Shown here in pieces: positions 17,220-26,463 of a DNA stretch of 64,000 bases. The stretch is from assembly GCA_019750335.1 (NCBI GenBank), contig JAIEOQ010000003.1, positions 372,001 to 436,000 of the forward strand, in the 5' to 3' direction. The notes beneath the pieces are model-generated. The model made no database searches and was not told where the DNA came from. It worked only from the letters and a program-made list of their open reading frames with translations. The position numbers and the translations under genes are program-made. Source of the DNA: Candidatus Obscuribacterales bacterium. Its GTDB lineage: Bacteria > Cyanobacteriota > Vampirovibrionia > Obscuribacterales > Obscuribacteraceae. The stretch's first letter is position 1, and each line of letters starts with the position of its first letter.

Positions 17220-18782
17220 ATGAGTCAGAGCCCAGTCCTGGATAATCCGCTTAAGGAAGGCATAAGGATTGAGCGTGCTGCCGATCCCTGCGCCATGGTG
17301 ATTTTTGGCGCCCATGGTGATCTAACCAAACGGAAATTAATTCCGGCCCTTTTTGCTTTATACATAGAAGGCTTCTTGCCCCGTGAATTTTGTGTAGTCG
17401 GCATGTCACGTACCAAAATGACTGACGATGAGTTTCGTCTTTCAATGAAAGACTCTTTGCAGCAGTTTGCGCCGGACATACCTTTCGATCAAGATAAATG
17501 GGATCGTTTCGCTTCATCCATTTATTATCTGCCGGCCCATTTTGACGAACCGGGTGGTTTGCATGAGTTGTCCCAGCTTTTAGGTACTCTTTCGCAAAAG
17601 CACGGTACTCAAGGCAATAACCTTTTTTATCTATCGACACCGCCCAGTCTGTATAACCCGATTCTAGATCGCTTAGCCGAGAGTAATTTAGTTGAACGGC
17701 GCAAAGGACTGACTGCACCTTGGCCCAGAATCATCGTTGAAAAGCCTTTTGGGCGAGATCTAGAAACGGCGGTAGCTCTGGATGAACGCTTGCATGGTGT
17801 TTTCAAAGAGGACCAAGTTTTTCGGATCGATCATTATCTTGGCAAGGAGACCGTACAAAATATTATGGTTCTCCGTTTTGCTAACGGAATTTTTGAACCG
17901 CTTTGGAATCGCGAACATGTAGATCATGTGCAAATTACTAATGCTGAAACTATCGGTGTTGAAGGGCGCGGAGCTTATTACGAAGAAGCCGGCAATATGC
18001 GCGATATGATTCAAAATCATATGTTGCAGCTTGTTTCGCTCGTAGCGATGGAGCCGCCTATTTCATTGGCCGCCGAAGCGACTCGCGATGAAAAGGCTAA
18101 AGTGCTACGTTCGATTCGTCCTTTCGATCTAAATAATTTGGATAAGTATGCCGTTCGTGGACAATACGGACCAGGTTATATAGCCGGACAAGCGGTGCCA
18201 GGCTATCGTGAAGAGCCGAAAGTAGCTAAAGATTCCAATCGTGAAACTTTTACAGCTTTAAAGCTGCACATAGACAATTGGCGATGGGCCGGAGTTCCTT
18301 TTTATGTACGTTCAGGAAAACGTTTGAGCAAACATGTAACTGAAATTGCCGTACATTTCAAGAAAGCTCCGCATCGACTTTTCAATTTGAACTTTGTCGA
18401 TGCGGCCGAGTTAATCGGACCGAATATTCTAGTGATGAAAATTCAGCCCGACGAAGGTATCTCTTTGAAGTTTGCCACTAAGCAACCCGGCACAACGACC
18501 AAATTGCGTTGGTTAAGTATGGACTTCAATTATGGGACTGCTTTTGGCGAAAGAACACCGACAGCTTATGAACGCTTGATTCATGATTGCATTAGCGGGG
18601 ACGCTACTTTATTCTCACGTAGCGATGCGGTTCAAGCTTCTTGGGAGCTTATCTCTCCGGTGCTTGAAAAATGGGAAAGCGAAGCACCGAAAAACTTTCC
18701 GAATTATGCCGCCGGTACTTGGGGACCACCTGAAAGTGACGAGCTTCTGGCCGATGACGATGATGTGTGGAGGTCGCTCTAA
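17220..18782 (+). CDS. zwf: Glucose-6-phosphate 1-dehydrogenase
   Basis: First enzyme of the oxidative pentose phosphate pathway: glucose 6-phosphate to 6-phosphogluconolactone with NADP reduction. It has 520 residues. The dinucleotide loop GAHGDLTKRKLIPALFAL, the VEKPFG motif and the active-site RIDHYLGKE are all intact. I place the start at 17220, where GAGGAAG precedes ATG; an upstream ATG at 17151 would add 23 residues. The stop overlaps the opcA start by one base. In cyanobacteria OpcA activates this enzyme and both are under redox control, which the gene order here suggests may also hold. Confidence 0.96.
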   Translation: MSQSPVLDNPLKEGIRIERAADPCAMVIFGAHGDLTKRKLIPALFALYIEGFLPREFCVVGMSRTKMTDDEFRLSMKDSLQQFAPDIPFDQDKWDRFASSIYYLPAHFDEPGGLHELSQLLGTLSQKHGTQGNNLFYLSTPPSLYNPILDRLAESNLVERRKGLTAPWPRIIVEKPFGRDLETAVALDERLHGVFKEDQVFRIDHYLGKETVQNIMVLRFANGIFEPLWNREHVDHVQITNAETIGVEGRGAYYEEAGNMRDMIQNHMLQLVSLVAMEPPISLAAEATRDEKAKVLRSIRPFDLNNLDKYAVRGQYGPGYIAGQAVPGYREEPKVAKDSNRETFTALKLHIDNWRWAGVPFYVRSGKRLSKHVTEIAVHFKKAPHRLFNLNFVDAAELIGPNILVMKIQPDEGISLKFATKQPGTTTKLRWLSMDFNYGTAFGERTPTAYERLIHDCISGDATLFSRSDAVQASWELISPVLEKWESEAPKNFPNYAAGTWGPPESDELLADDDDVWRSL

Positions 18783-19945
18783 TGTCCGTGGCTACAAATA
18801 AAAGCGACGCCATTGAATCCTTTCTTTCAGGAAAACTTGCTCAAGTTGATGTGCAAGCGATTCAAAACGAGCTGGATAAGCTTTGGCAAAAAGCATCAAG
18901 CGGTAAAGATGCGGGCAATCATCCACAAGTAATTCGTGCTTGTTCATGCAATCTTATTTTGTTTAGCGATCGAACTGATGCCGAAACTGTCGATTCGAAC
19001 ATGCTTGATCAAGTTGTTTTGCAAAATCCTTCGCGAGCTATTTTAGCGATCTCGCGTCCGGATAAAGACAGACGGCTTGAAGCTTGGGTCACGGCTCGTT
19101 GTCATTTGTCAGCCGGCAGCTCAACTAAACAAATATGTTCAGAACAAATTACAATCATGGCCGAAGGTGCTGATGACAATGAGCTTTTGAGCGTAATGGA
19201 ATCTCTTGTCCTTGGTGATCTACCGGTATTTCTCTGGTGGACTCTTGGTGATATTTCAGGGGATCGCATCGGTCATTATTTAGCTTGCACCCGTCATCTC
19301 ATTGTTGATTCGGCTTATGCTTCCTCTGATTTTGAATATTTGCAAAATCTACAAGCGATTGTAAATAGTGCCGGAGGTGATATTTCAGTAGCTGATTTGA
19401 ATTGGAGACGTTTATTTGATATTCGTTGCGCTATCGCCGAAGAGTTTGAACGTTTACCTTTGTCGCCTGAATGCTTCCAAGAGTTAAAGCAGGTCACAAT
19501 AAAAACTTGCGCAGCAGCCGGCTCAACTCAAGCTTTACTCTTTGCCGGTTGGTTAGCTAGTCGGCTGAACTGGAAGCCGGTCTCGTTCAATAAGAATAAA
19601 GACCAAGATTGTCGAGCTGAATTTAGCTCTGGCAATAAAAAGATTGAAGTTCATTTTGTTCTTGCTGCCACAACAAATGAACTTTCAGGCTCAATAGTTG
19701 AAATTGAGATTGAACTTGAAAAAGGACTATCTTTAACAATCAATCGTTCATTGGCAAAAGAAGCAAATAATCTATCTGTGTCAGTTAAACAATCGGGTAA
19801 ATCGGTGCGTGAATTTGTTGTTGACGATACAAGCGGCGATCAAGCTAAGCTTGTCGGCGATGAGTTAAATGCGGTTGTTTGTGACAATGTATTTGTTCAG
19901 TCTTTAGAAATGGTCAATAAATTAATCAGCTATAAAGCTAAGTAA
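18782..19945 (+). CDS. opcA: Glucose-6-phosphate dehydrogenase assembly protein OpcA
   Basis: A 387-residue OpcA protein. The recognisable core includes RACSCNLILFSD near residue 50, the motif VLGDLPVFLWWTLGD (about 146-160), and a C-terminal beta-rich region. OpcA promotes oligomerisation and activity of Zwf in cyanobacteria and is mostly limited to Cyanobacteria and Actinobacteria. GGAGG lies in the end of zwf, and the stop and start overlap, so expression is tightly coupled. Cysteines (for example in SCNL and CAAAG) could carry thioredoxin control, but I cannot map them to known regulatory sites. Confidence 0.9.
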   Translation: MSVATNKSDAIESFLSGKLAQVDVQAIQNELDKLWQKASSGKDAGNHPQVIRACSCNLILFSDRTDAETVDSNMLDQVVLQNPSRAILAISRPDKDRRLEAWVTARCHLSAGSSTKQICSEQITIMAEGADDNELLSVMESLVLGDLPVFLWWTLGDISGDRIGHYLACTRHLIVDSAYASSDFEYLQNLQAIVNSAGGDISVADLNWRRLFDIRCAIAEEFERLPLSPECFQELKQVTIKTCAAAGSTQALLFAGWLASRLNWKPVSFNKNKDQDCRAEFSSGNKKIEVHFVLAATTNELSGSIVEIEIELEKGLSLTINRSLAKEANNLSVSVKQSGKSVREFVVDDTSGDQAKLVGDELNAVVCDNVFVQSLEMVNKLISYKAK

Positions 19946-19969
19946 GTCCTGCTTATAAGGAGAGTTATT

Positions 19970-20740
19970 TTGACGGACAATAGTGGATGCCAAAGCCAAA
20001 TTACTGTCTGCCCGGACAAAAGCGACTTAGCCATACAAGCTGCAAAACATTTTGTACAAAATGCTGTAAAAGCAGTTGCTGCTAAAGGTCAATGTTATGT
20101 TGCTCTTTCCGGTGGTTCAACACCAAAGCTTTTATATAAAGAGCTATGCAAGCCGGAGATTAGCCAGCTGATACCTTGGGCGCAAATACATTTTTTTGTC
20201 AGTGATGAAAGATGTGTGCCTGAAAGTAGCGATGAAAGTAATTTTGGTAATGCCAAACGTTTACTTTTTGATCTTGTACCGGTGAATCAAGCTAATTTAC
20301 ATCCTTGCCTAGATCCGGGCAAGGATCCGGCGCGTTCAGCTTCTGCCCTTGAAACTTTGATCAAAAAAACCGTTCCCTTAAATGGCGACGGGCTACCTTC
20401 TTTTGATTTGATCTGGTTGGGTATGGGACCCGATGGTCACACGGCATCTTTATTTCCCGATACACTTGCTTTGCAAGAAAAAGTACGCTTGGTCAAAGAA
20501 AATTTTGTGCCTAAAGTAGAAGCTAGTCGTATTACTTTTACATACAAGCTTATTAACCAAGCTAAGACAGTTATTTTCTTAGTCTCCGGTTCGGACAAAG
20601 CGCAAGTTTTGTCTGAGATATTATCGGCAAAGAAAAATTATCCGGCTGCGGATGTTTGTCCGATTGATGGTGAGCTTGTTTGGCTTCTGGACAAAGAGGC
20701 CGCTAGCCAGCTTTCGGCCTCAAGTTGCCAGCAGAAATAA
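19970..20740 (+). CDS. pgl: 6-Phosphogluconolactonase
   Basis: Hydrolyses 6-phosphogluconolactone, the second step of the oxidative pentose phosphate pathway. The protein has 256 residues. Family motifs are clear: VALSGGSTPKLLY, FFVSDERCVP and WLGMGPDGHTASLFP. The start is TTG at 19970, preceded by AGGAGAG. It follows opcA by 24 bases and completes a zwf-opcA-pgl operon. A small ArsC-like gene follows. Confidence 0.95.
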   Translation: MTDNSGCQSQITVCPDKSDLAIQAAKHFVQNAVKAVAAKGQCYVALSGGSTPKLLYKELCKPEISQLIPWAQIHFFVSDERCVPESSDESNFGNAKRLLFDLVPVNQANLHPCLDPGKDPARSASALETLIKKTVPLNGDGLPSFDLIWLGMGPDGHTASLFPDTLALQEKVRLVKENFVPKVEASRITFTYKLINQAKTVIFLVSGSDKAQVLSEILSAKKNYPAADVCPIDGELVWLLDKEAASQLSASSCQQK

Positions 20741-20781
20741 TTGCTTTTGAAAGAAGAGATTCGCTAAAGGAGCAGACTAGA

Positions 20782-21126
20782 ATGAAAGTTAATTGGATGT
20801 ATCATCGCAAAAGTTGTGAAACATGCAAAAAAGCCGATGATTTTTTTAGCAAGCATCAAATTAGCGTTGAAACTATAGTCGACACTAAAGCCGCTTATAA
20901 GCTTCCGCAAGCCTTGGAACTTTTGCAAGGTGTTGAACGTTTGCTATCTACTAAAGGAACGAAAGTTCGCGAGCTTGATCTTAAAACCAAACCAAGCGCA
21001 GCTGTAATTGAAGAGTATGTAATTGGACCCACAGGCAAACTGCGAGCGCCGACGCTTAAAGTCGGCAAAACGATGGTAATCGGCTTCAATGAGTCGATGT
21101 ATAAAGAAGTTCTCGGTCTTAATTAG
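20782..21126 (+). CDS. ArsC/Spx-like thioredoxin-fold protein
   Basis: A 114-residue glutaredoxin-like protein of the ArsC family. The start MKVNWMYHRKSCETCKKADDFF holds a CxxC pair (Cys12 and Cys15) where ArsC has CxxS-type and Spx has CxxC centres. The C-terminal part (APTLKVGKTMVIGFNE) provides the cis-proline region. The start at 20782 follows AAGGAG. It lies behind pgl on the same strand, so it may be a redox partner for the NADPH-producing operon. The arginine triad of true arsenate reductases is not evident, so I do not call it arsC. Confidence 0.72.
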   Translation: MKVNWMYHRKSCETCKKADDFFSKHQISVETIVDTKAAYKLPQALELLQGVERLLSTKGTKVRELDLKTKPSAAVIEEYVIGPTGKLRAPTLKVGKTMVIGFNESMYKEVLGLN

Positions 21127-21127
21127 G

Positions 21128-22573
21128 CTATTTAACTTCAGCTTTTTTCTTGAGCAAATTTTGCCATTCGGTATGCACAAAACCAACTTCAGGTTTGTCT
21201 ACACGTTGGTAGGTGTGAGCACCGAAATAATCCCGTTGAGCTTGGGTGAGATTTTGCGGCAGATTGGCGCTGCGATAAGCATCAAAATAAGCCAAGCTGG
21301 CGGTCATTGCTGGAACCGGGACGCCTAGATTAATCGCTGTAGTGATTGCATAACGCCAATTTTTCTGTGCTTTTTCCATCCATTGAATGAATGTCGGATA
21401 AAGCAATAGATTGCGCAAATCAGGCTGTTCTTTGAAAGCTTTGGTTATATCCTTAAGCATTGAAGCGCGAATAATACATCCACCTTTCCAGATTCTTGCT
21501 GTTTCAGCTAGATCGACATCCCAGTGATAATGGTCCGAAGCTGCCTTAATCAATGAAAGTCCTTGAGCATAAGAACAGATTTTGCTGGCGAAAAGTGCAT
21601 CGGCCAAAGCATCGATCAATTTTGCTTTATCTAATGATGGCTTTTCACTTGGACCGCTAAGATGTTTGGAAGCAAGTACTCTTTCTTCTTTCATTGAAGA
21701 AAGCAAGCGTCCGGTTAATGCAGCGTCAATGGTCGGGATCGGTATACCTAGCTCTTGAGCGCATTCGGCTGTCCATTTGCCTGTGCCTTTTTGTCCGGCT
21801 TTATCCAAAATAAGATCGACAAGCGCTTTTTTAGTTTCCGGATCGACAGCCGAAAGTACGTCGGCTGTAATCTCAATCAAATATGAGTTGAGCAGACCTT
21901 GATTCCATTTGGCAAAAATTTCACTTAGTTCAGCTGCCGGTATATTAAAGCCTTTGCGCAATATGTCATAGACTTCGGCAATCAATTGCATATCACCATA
22001 TTCAATACCGTTGTGCACCATTTTCACGAAATGTCCGGCGCCGTCAGGACCCAAATAAGTGACACAAGGTTCGCCGTCGGCCTTGGCCGAGGCTGCTTCC
22101 CAAATTGGACGAATCTCTTCATAAGCGTTTCGATCGCCGCCGGGCATTAAGGACGGTCCCCAAAGCGCTCCTTCTTCACCGCCGGAAACACCGGAGCCGA
22201 TTAGAAAAATACCTTCTTGAGCCAGAGCCTTTTCGCGACGGCGTGTATCTTCAAAAAATGAGTTGCCGCCATCGATAATAATATCGCCACGTTCTAAATA
22301 CGGTCTGATTGCATCAATAGTTGAATCAACCGGTTGTCCTGCTTTAACTAATAGAATGATTTTGCGCGGCTTTTCCAGGCACATCATGAAGGTCTTTTCG
22401 TCCTTGCAGCCGATGACGTTTTTGCCTTTAGCACTGCCGTTCATGAAAGCGTCGACTTTATCGTGGCTGCGATTATAAACAGCAATCGGAAAGCCGTTTC
22501 TTTCAATATTCAAGGCGAGATTTTCGCCCATTACTCCAAGACCTATCAAACCGACCTGTGCTTGGGTGGTCAT
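21128..22573 (-). CDS. gnd: 6-Phosphogluconate dehydrogenase, decarboxylating
   Basis: Oxidises and decarboxylates 6-phosphogluconate to ribulose 5-phosphate with NADP. It has 481 residues, the normal length of the long-chain homodimeric type. The Rossmann motif GLGVMGENLALNIERNG, the substrate loop GSGVSGGEEGALWGPSLMPGG and the catalytic KMVHNGIEYGDMQLI are intact. The ATG at 22571-22573 has GGAGG eight bases away; an upstream in-frame start at 22588 is less likely. It faces the zwf operon and ends one base from the ArsC-like gene, so the whole oxidative branch lies in 5.4 kb but on two transcripts. Confidence 0.96.
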   Translation of the reverse strand: MTTQAQVGLIGLGVMGENLALNIERNGFPIAVYNRSHDKVDAFMNGSAKGKNVIGCKDEKTFMMCLEKPRKIILLVKAGQPVDSTIDAIRPYLERGDIIIDGGNSFFEDTRRREKALAQEGIFLIGSGVSGGEEGALWGPSLMPGGDRNAYEEIRPIWEAASAKADGEPCVTYLGPDGAGHFVKMVHNGIEYGDMQLIAEVYDILRKGFNIPAAELSEIFAKWNQGLLNSYLIEITADVLSAVDPETKKALVDLILDKAGQKGTGKWTAECAQELGIPIPTIDAALTGRLLSSMKEERVLASKHLSGPSEKPSLDKAKLIDALADALFASKICSYAQGLSLIKAASDHYHWDVDLAETARIWKGGCIIRASMLKDITKAFKEQPDLRNLLLYPTFIQWMEKAQKNWRYAITTAINLGVPVPAMTASLAYFDAYRSANLPQNLTQAQRDYFGAHTYQRVDKPEVGFVHTEWQNLLKKKAEVK

Positions 22574-22623
22574 GGGTAATTCCTCCAATTAGTTAGCTAA
22601 TGAATTCTACCGTGGGACACCGA

Positions 22624-23814
22624 TTAATGTTGCAAATTGCTGCCATTGACTTCCAAACTAATTGGTGGATAGCCATCTTTTAAGCGCAGCTTACAGTCCG
22701 CTCCTGACAGTATATCAAGCAATTGTTTGCCGATGATTTCACGCCGCCAATCCTTTAGCAAAGCAAAGCTATCTTCTTTAAGATTACCCTCGTCATGCAT
22801 GCGTACCAAAGCCTCAAGCATGCCGCGTGTGCCGACCAATTCCGGGGCCAAATCAAGCTTGCAGGTGGCAATTTTTAAAATCATGAAAAGAAAATCGGCT
22901 TTTAATACTTCTTGCTTGGAAGGTATGCGACCGTTTGGCCATTGCGGCCAATCGGTTTGCGGCATATTTACGCCGCGAATTGCCGCCTGCAGCAAGGATT
23001 CACCGTATTGTTTGAGTTGATCCGGTCTGATTCCGCGAATACGCTGAATATCATTAATGTTTTTTGGCGGATGTTTGGCAAATTCAATCAAAATGTTGTC
23101 CGGAAAAATGGAGCGTAAAGGACGATTGACTCTGGCTGCTTGTTCATGACGCCAATCAGAAAGAGATTTCAAAACAGCTAAATTTTTACGTGACAGACCG
23201 CTGGCTCCCTTGATACGCAAAAATTCCTGCCCACGGTCTTTTTGATAATAGCTTTCTTGGGTATAGCGTTTACACTCTTCTTCAACCCATTTGCTGCGAC
23301 CGATCTTTTCTAAACGCTCAGCAATAGTGTCGTGGAGCTGCAATAAATGCTTTACATCATCTAAGGCATATTCAATCTGAGAAGGTGAAAGCGGACGATT
23401 AGTCCAATCGGTGTAACTCTCAGCTTTTGAGATTGAAATTCCTAACAGCTGTTGTAAAAGCTTGCCATAGCCAACCGGATAACCAAAACCAATAAATCCA
23501 GCGGCAATTTGTGTATCAGTAATATTTGCCGGTAGTTTGCCTGAATTCTTAAAGACCAAATCCATATCTTGATCGCCGGCATGAACAACAACCAGAATTT
23601 CCGGATCAGCTATTTTGTCCCATAGCTCAGAAAGGTCGCTAAGTACATAAGGATCGATTATGTAAGCTCCATTTTCGGTAGCAATTTGTACTAAACAAAG
23701 TTCAGGTTGGTATGTTCGCTCCGGTACAAATTCAAGATCCAATGCAAATCTTTTGCAGGCTTCAATCTCATTACATAAAGCGCTCAGATCCGACTTGGAT
23801 TTAAGAATTGACAT
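22624..23814 (-). CDS. rnd: Ribonuclease D
   Basis: A 396-residue 3'-5' exoribonuclease that matures tRNA and other stable RNAs. The DEDDy exonuclease domain shows LDLEFVPE (Asp and Glu), VVHAGDQDMDLVF (Asp) and YALDDVKHLL (Tyr and Asp). An HRDC domain follows around residues 200-285 (WRHEQAARVNRPLRSIFPD). GGGGAG precedes the ATG at 23812-23814; a longer reading to 23898 overlaps the upstream gene. It is the last gene of a three-gene leftward operon with an IMPase and a YbjN-type protein. Confidence 0.92.
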   Translation of the reverse strand: MSILKSKSDLSALCNEIEACKRFALDLEFVPERTYQPELCLVQIATENGAYIIDPYVLSDLSELWDKIADPEILVVVHAGDQDMDLVFKNSGKLPANITDTQIAAGFIGFGYPVGYGKLLQQLLGISISKAESYTDWTNRPLSPSQIEYALDDVKHLLQLHDTIAERLEKIGRSKWVEEECKRYTQESYYQKDRGQEFLRIKGASGLSRKNLAVLKSLSDWRHEQAARVNRPLRSIFPDNILIEFAKHPPKNINDIQRIRGIRPDQLKQYGESLLQAAIRGVNMPQTDWPQWPNGRIPSKQEVLKADFLFMILKIATCKLDLAPELVGTRGMLEALVRMHDEGNLKEDSFALLKDWRREIIGKQLLDILSGADCKLRLKDGYPPISLEVNGSNLQH

Positions 23815-23822
23815 AGTCTCCC

Positions 23823-24668
23823 CTATAAGGGTGATGTTTGCGAAAGCGTTTTTCTTGACCAAGTAAGAGCGCCTTTCCGACCAATGATCACCGGACAAGA
23901 GTGCTTGATCTCAGGCAAAGGAAAGTTCAGCGTATCGCATTCAAGAGTGCCGACCTCCAAACCGGAAGCTAAAGCAAGTGCCACCGGACCGGCCGTATCC
24001 CACAGTTTAAGTTTGCCGGAAAGATGAACATACAAATCTGCTTCGTCTTCCAAAATTTTGGCGACGCGTAAACCGACGCTACCAGAGGATATTGATTGAA
24101 CTTCTTTTAGCTTTTTTACCCAAGGGTAAGTTTGGCTGTCCCGCCAACCCATCATGATGCGAACAGGAGGCGCAAAGCTTCTTTCTGTTTCTTCTTTGTA
24201 CTGCGTTGCTTGAGAATCGGCAACTCTTTTCCAGCTGCCAAAAGCCGGTCCGCCATAATAAGTGGCTTTAGTAGCTGGTCCGTAAATACAGCCAAAATGA
24301 GCTTCACCGTTCATTAATAAGCCGATCATTACTGAATATTGTCCGTCACCTTGAACATAGTTATCGGTGCCGTCAATTGGATCAATAAGCCAAGTGCGAT
24401 GATTCTCTTGTTTTAGATGTTCTTGTAAGCGTTCTGACGGCTGTGCTTCTTCTGAAATGACAAAATCACCAGGAAAGCGCTCACCCATCTCTTTGAGAAT
24501 TAGTTCGGAAAGAGCAAGATCAGCATCGGTAATTAAATCGTGGGGACCGCTTTTTTGACGAATATCTACAGTCTCACGCATTGAAGCCGCTAAATCACCA
24601 GCTCGTTTTGCTAAGTCACAAACAAAATCGATTTCAGATTCGGATAATAAGGGTGTAGACGTCATCAT
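23823..24668 (-). CDS. Inositol monophosphatase family protein (CysQ/SuhB-like)
   Basis: A 281-residue metal-dependent phosphatase. The three signatures are present: ISEEAQ (metal-binding Glu), WLIDPIDGTDNYVQGDGQYSV and LWDTAGPVALALASG. Candidate substrates are inositol monophosphate, 3'-phosphoadenosine 5'-phosphate (CysQ) or fructose bisphosphate, and the sequence does not decide. Position directly before RNase D (8-base gap) makes a PAP phosphatase attractive, since PAP inhibits exoribonucleases; that link is my inference. Confidence 0.85.
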   Translation of the reverse strand: MMTSTPLLSESEIDFVCDLAKRAGDLAASMRETVDIRQKSGPHDLITDADLALSELILKEMGERFPGDFVISEEAQPSERLQEHLKQENHRTWLIDPIDGTDNYVQGDGQYSVMIGLLMNGEAHFGCIYGPATKATYYGGPAFGSWKRVADSQATQYKEETERSFAPPVRIMMGWRDSQTYPWVKKLKEVQSISSGSVGLRVAKILEDEADLYVHLSGKLKLWDTAGPVALALASGLEVGTLECDTLNFPLPEIKHSCPVIIGRKGALTWSRKTLSQTSPL

Positions 24669-24680
24669 TAATAAGGATTT

Positions 24681-25139
24681 TTAATCGCGATACAGTCTGG
24701 TGCCGAACTCTTTGCAAAGCTTGTCATCCATAAGGTCTGCTACGTAGGCTACGTTCCATACGCTTGAATCAAGCTCTTCCTGATTTAAGCCCATTGTATG
24801 ACGTTGTGAAATGACAAGAACGTAGTTCTCGTATGTAGCTAAACGACAGCTGGTTAAATTGCTGTTCAAGTCGAGCAAGCGGCGGTAAAACTGTTCTTTA
24901 TTTTGCTCAGGAATAAAAACCATCGGACTTGTCACACGTAATATCGGTCCAGCTGGCGAGTCTTGGACAAAAATATAAATTTTGGCGCTACCTTCACTTA
25001 ACCACCAGCCACAGCCTTCGGAACCGGCAATTTCTTGTTTGCTCGATTGTAGTCCTCTGCCGTGAAAGTAGTTTTCAACCATGCGGCAGACTTCCTCTAA
25101 GGTTGTCCCGCTCAATTTTTGTGCTCCAAAAATACTCAT
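24681..25139 (-). CDS. YbjN-domain protein
   Basis: A cytoplasmic protein of 152 residues with the alpha-beta fold of the YbjN/type III chaperone-like family. It starts TTLEEVCRMVENYFHGRGLQ, continues through strands GWWLSEGSAKIYIFVQD and ILRVTSPMVFIPEQN, and ends with helix-rich sequence LDSSVWNVAYVADLMDDKL. YbjN members are small protein-binding modules, frequent in cyanobacteria, with no enzyme activity. It heads the operon with the IMPase and RNase D genes, 12 bases before the former. Confidence 0.6.
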   Translation of the reverse strand: MSIFGAQKLSGTTLEEVCRMVENYFHGRGLQSSKQEIAGSEGCGWWLSEGSAKIYIFVQDSPAGPILRVTSPMVFIPEQNKEQFYRRLLDLNSNLTSCRLATYENYVLVISQRHTMGLNQEELDSSVWNVAYVADLMDDKLCKEFGTRLYRD

Positions 25140-25302
25140 TTCCGACCCCGATATACATTGCTAGATGCCAAGTGCGCCTGTTTTGGTACATTTCAGCTGC
25201 AATACATATAAGTATATCCTTCTTTCGTTTAACTTTCGGTACTTTTCGGGTTGCAAGGAGGACTGACGGGCGGGCAGGTGGTAATATTTTTCTATCTCGT
25301 GG

Positions 25303-25374
25303 TCCCGAGTAGCGCAGCGGTAGCGCAGGTGACTGTTAATCACTTGGTCGTAGGTTCGAATCCTACCTCGGGAG
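25303..25374 (+). tRNA. tRNA-Asn (anticodon GTT)
   Basis: A full cloverleaf: acceptor arms TCCCGAG and CTCGGGA, D arm GCGC/GCGC, anticodon stem GGTGA/TCACT around loop CTGTTAA (GTT at 25335-25337), and T arm GTAGG-TTCGAAT-CCTAC. The discriminator is G. CCA is not encoded. Confidence 0.97.
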
Positions 25375-25381
25375 AGTTCTT

Positions 25382-25405
25382 AGCCCCTCGCAAGAGGGGC
25401 TTTTT
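25382..25405 (+). terminator. Intrinsic terminator after tRNA-Asn
   Basis: Eight-base-pair GC-rich stem AGCCCCTC/GAGGGGCT with a GCAA loop, then TTTTT. It lies seven bases after the tRNA. Confidence 0.9.
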
Positions 25406-25505
25406 GTTGCCAATTTTTAGAGCGTTTTGGTACTTAGTAACTGCCCGTTGAAATCTTGAATTTTACTGGTAAAGATAAACTGCGCATAAATACTTCCGCA
25501 GAGAT

Positions 25506-26225
25506 TCATAGTCCATTGGTTGGATCCCATTTCTTTGCTGGTACATCTGGAAGTGCCGGGATTAAAGAATAGACTACTGTAAGTGTATTTTTTGATGCTC
25601 GTGGGTCTGCGCATATTTCCACTTGGCTGGCAGAGTTTGACCATAGATATCGTTCGAAATTTCCTAGCCCTGGGCAACGTATAAATTCTTTGGTGTCAGC
25701 AGAACCGTATCTTTGTTCAAACATGTCCTTTAGTCTGGAGATATCTGAAAGCGGTGCAAGAAAACGCATTGCTGCTAAACGCAATTTTTGTTCAATCGAA
25801 AAAAATAGAAACTCTCCCTGCGTTGGAACTTCACCCATCAGAATATCTACATTCGATAATCCTTTATCCGAACTATTCAGCATCCATGCCGCAATTAAAG
25901 TACTATCTCCACACTTTTGACGTAGCCGATTTCTAGATTCTTTGAGTGCAGTGGGGCAATCTTCATCAAGGGTTGTTATAAGGCGTAAAGCACCGGAAGG
26001 AGCCTTCCCGGGAAAATCAATCTGCTTAAATTCCTCAAGTAGTATTCCAAGTTGAATGTTTCTGAATAGCAAAGGTTTAGCTTTTGGCATGATAAAGATC
26101 TGATCTAAAGGTATTGATGTAATCGTTTGCTTTGACTGATTGGAGCTGTCCTTATCATTTCCAAATGACGGTGAACTGGTAATACCTACTAAACATGCTA
26201 AAAGCAATAATTGGTTTTTCAACAT
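25506..26225 (-). CDS. Exported protein of unknown function
   Basis: A 239-residue protein with a clear signal peptide (MLKNQLLLLACLVGITSSPSFG). The mature part is mixed alpha/beta with four cysteines (in DEDCPTAL, RQKCGDS, IRCPGLG and EICADPR), which could form two disulphides outside the cytoplasm. I do not recognise a family. The ATG at 26223-26225 is the only good start. Beyond its 5' end lies the palindrome element at 26274, which therefore occupies this gene's upstream region. Confidence 0.65.
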   Translation of the reverse strand: MLKNQLLLLACLVGITSSPSFGNDKDSSNQSKQTITSIPLDQIFIMPKAKPLLFRNIQLGILLEEFKQIDFPGKAPSGALRLITTLDEDCPTALKESRNRLRQKCGDSTLIAAWMLNSSDKGLSNVDILMGEVPTQGEFLFFSIEQKLRLAAMRFLAPLSDISRLKDMFEQRYGSADTKEFIRCPGLGNFERYLWSNSASQVEICADPRASKNTLTVVYSLIPALPDVPAKKWDPTNGL

Positions 26226-26304
26226 CTCTACAGCCTAAAACTCTAACTAGGCCGAAGATTCTAGCATTAACTACTTGCCCCCACCCAAATTTTCATTTCC
26301 TTAC

Positions 26305-26334
26305 CTGTAAGAAAAACCGCGGTTTTTCTTACAG
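26305..26334. repeat. Palindrome 3 (perfect, 30 bp)
   Basis: Arms CTGTAAGAAAAACCG and exact complement with no loop. It is the cleanest of the four related palindromes in the window. Confidence 0.9.
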
Positions 26335-26435
26335 CGGATATTCTTCAATCGCTTGATCTGACCAAATTCAGGGTTGTTTGCCGAGAATAGCTTGTCTTAC
26401 TTTCCAGTCGGTGGTCGAATTCTAAAGAAATCAAG

Positions 26436-26463
26436 TGTAAGAAAAACCGCAGTTTTTCTTACA
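26436..26463. repeat. Palindrome 4 (28 bp, one mismatch)
   Basis: Arms TGTAAGAAAAACCG and AGTTTTTCTTACA with one mispaired position near the centre. It is followed by GGCAGCAATTA, nearly identical to the sequence after palindrome 2 at 4255-4286. Confidence 0.85.

Noticed and set aside
20782..21126. Arsenate reductase
   Set aside because: It has CxxC and the thioredoxin fold but not the arginine triad, and no ars genes are adjacent.
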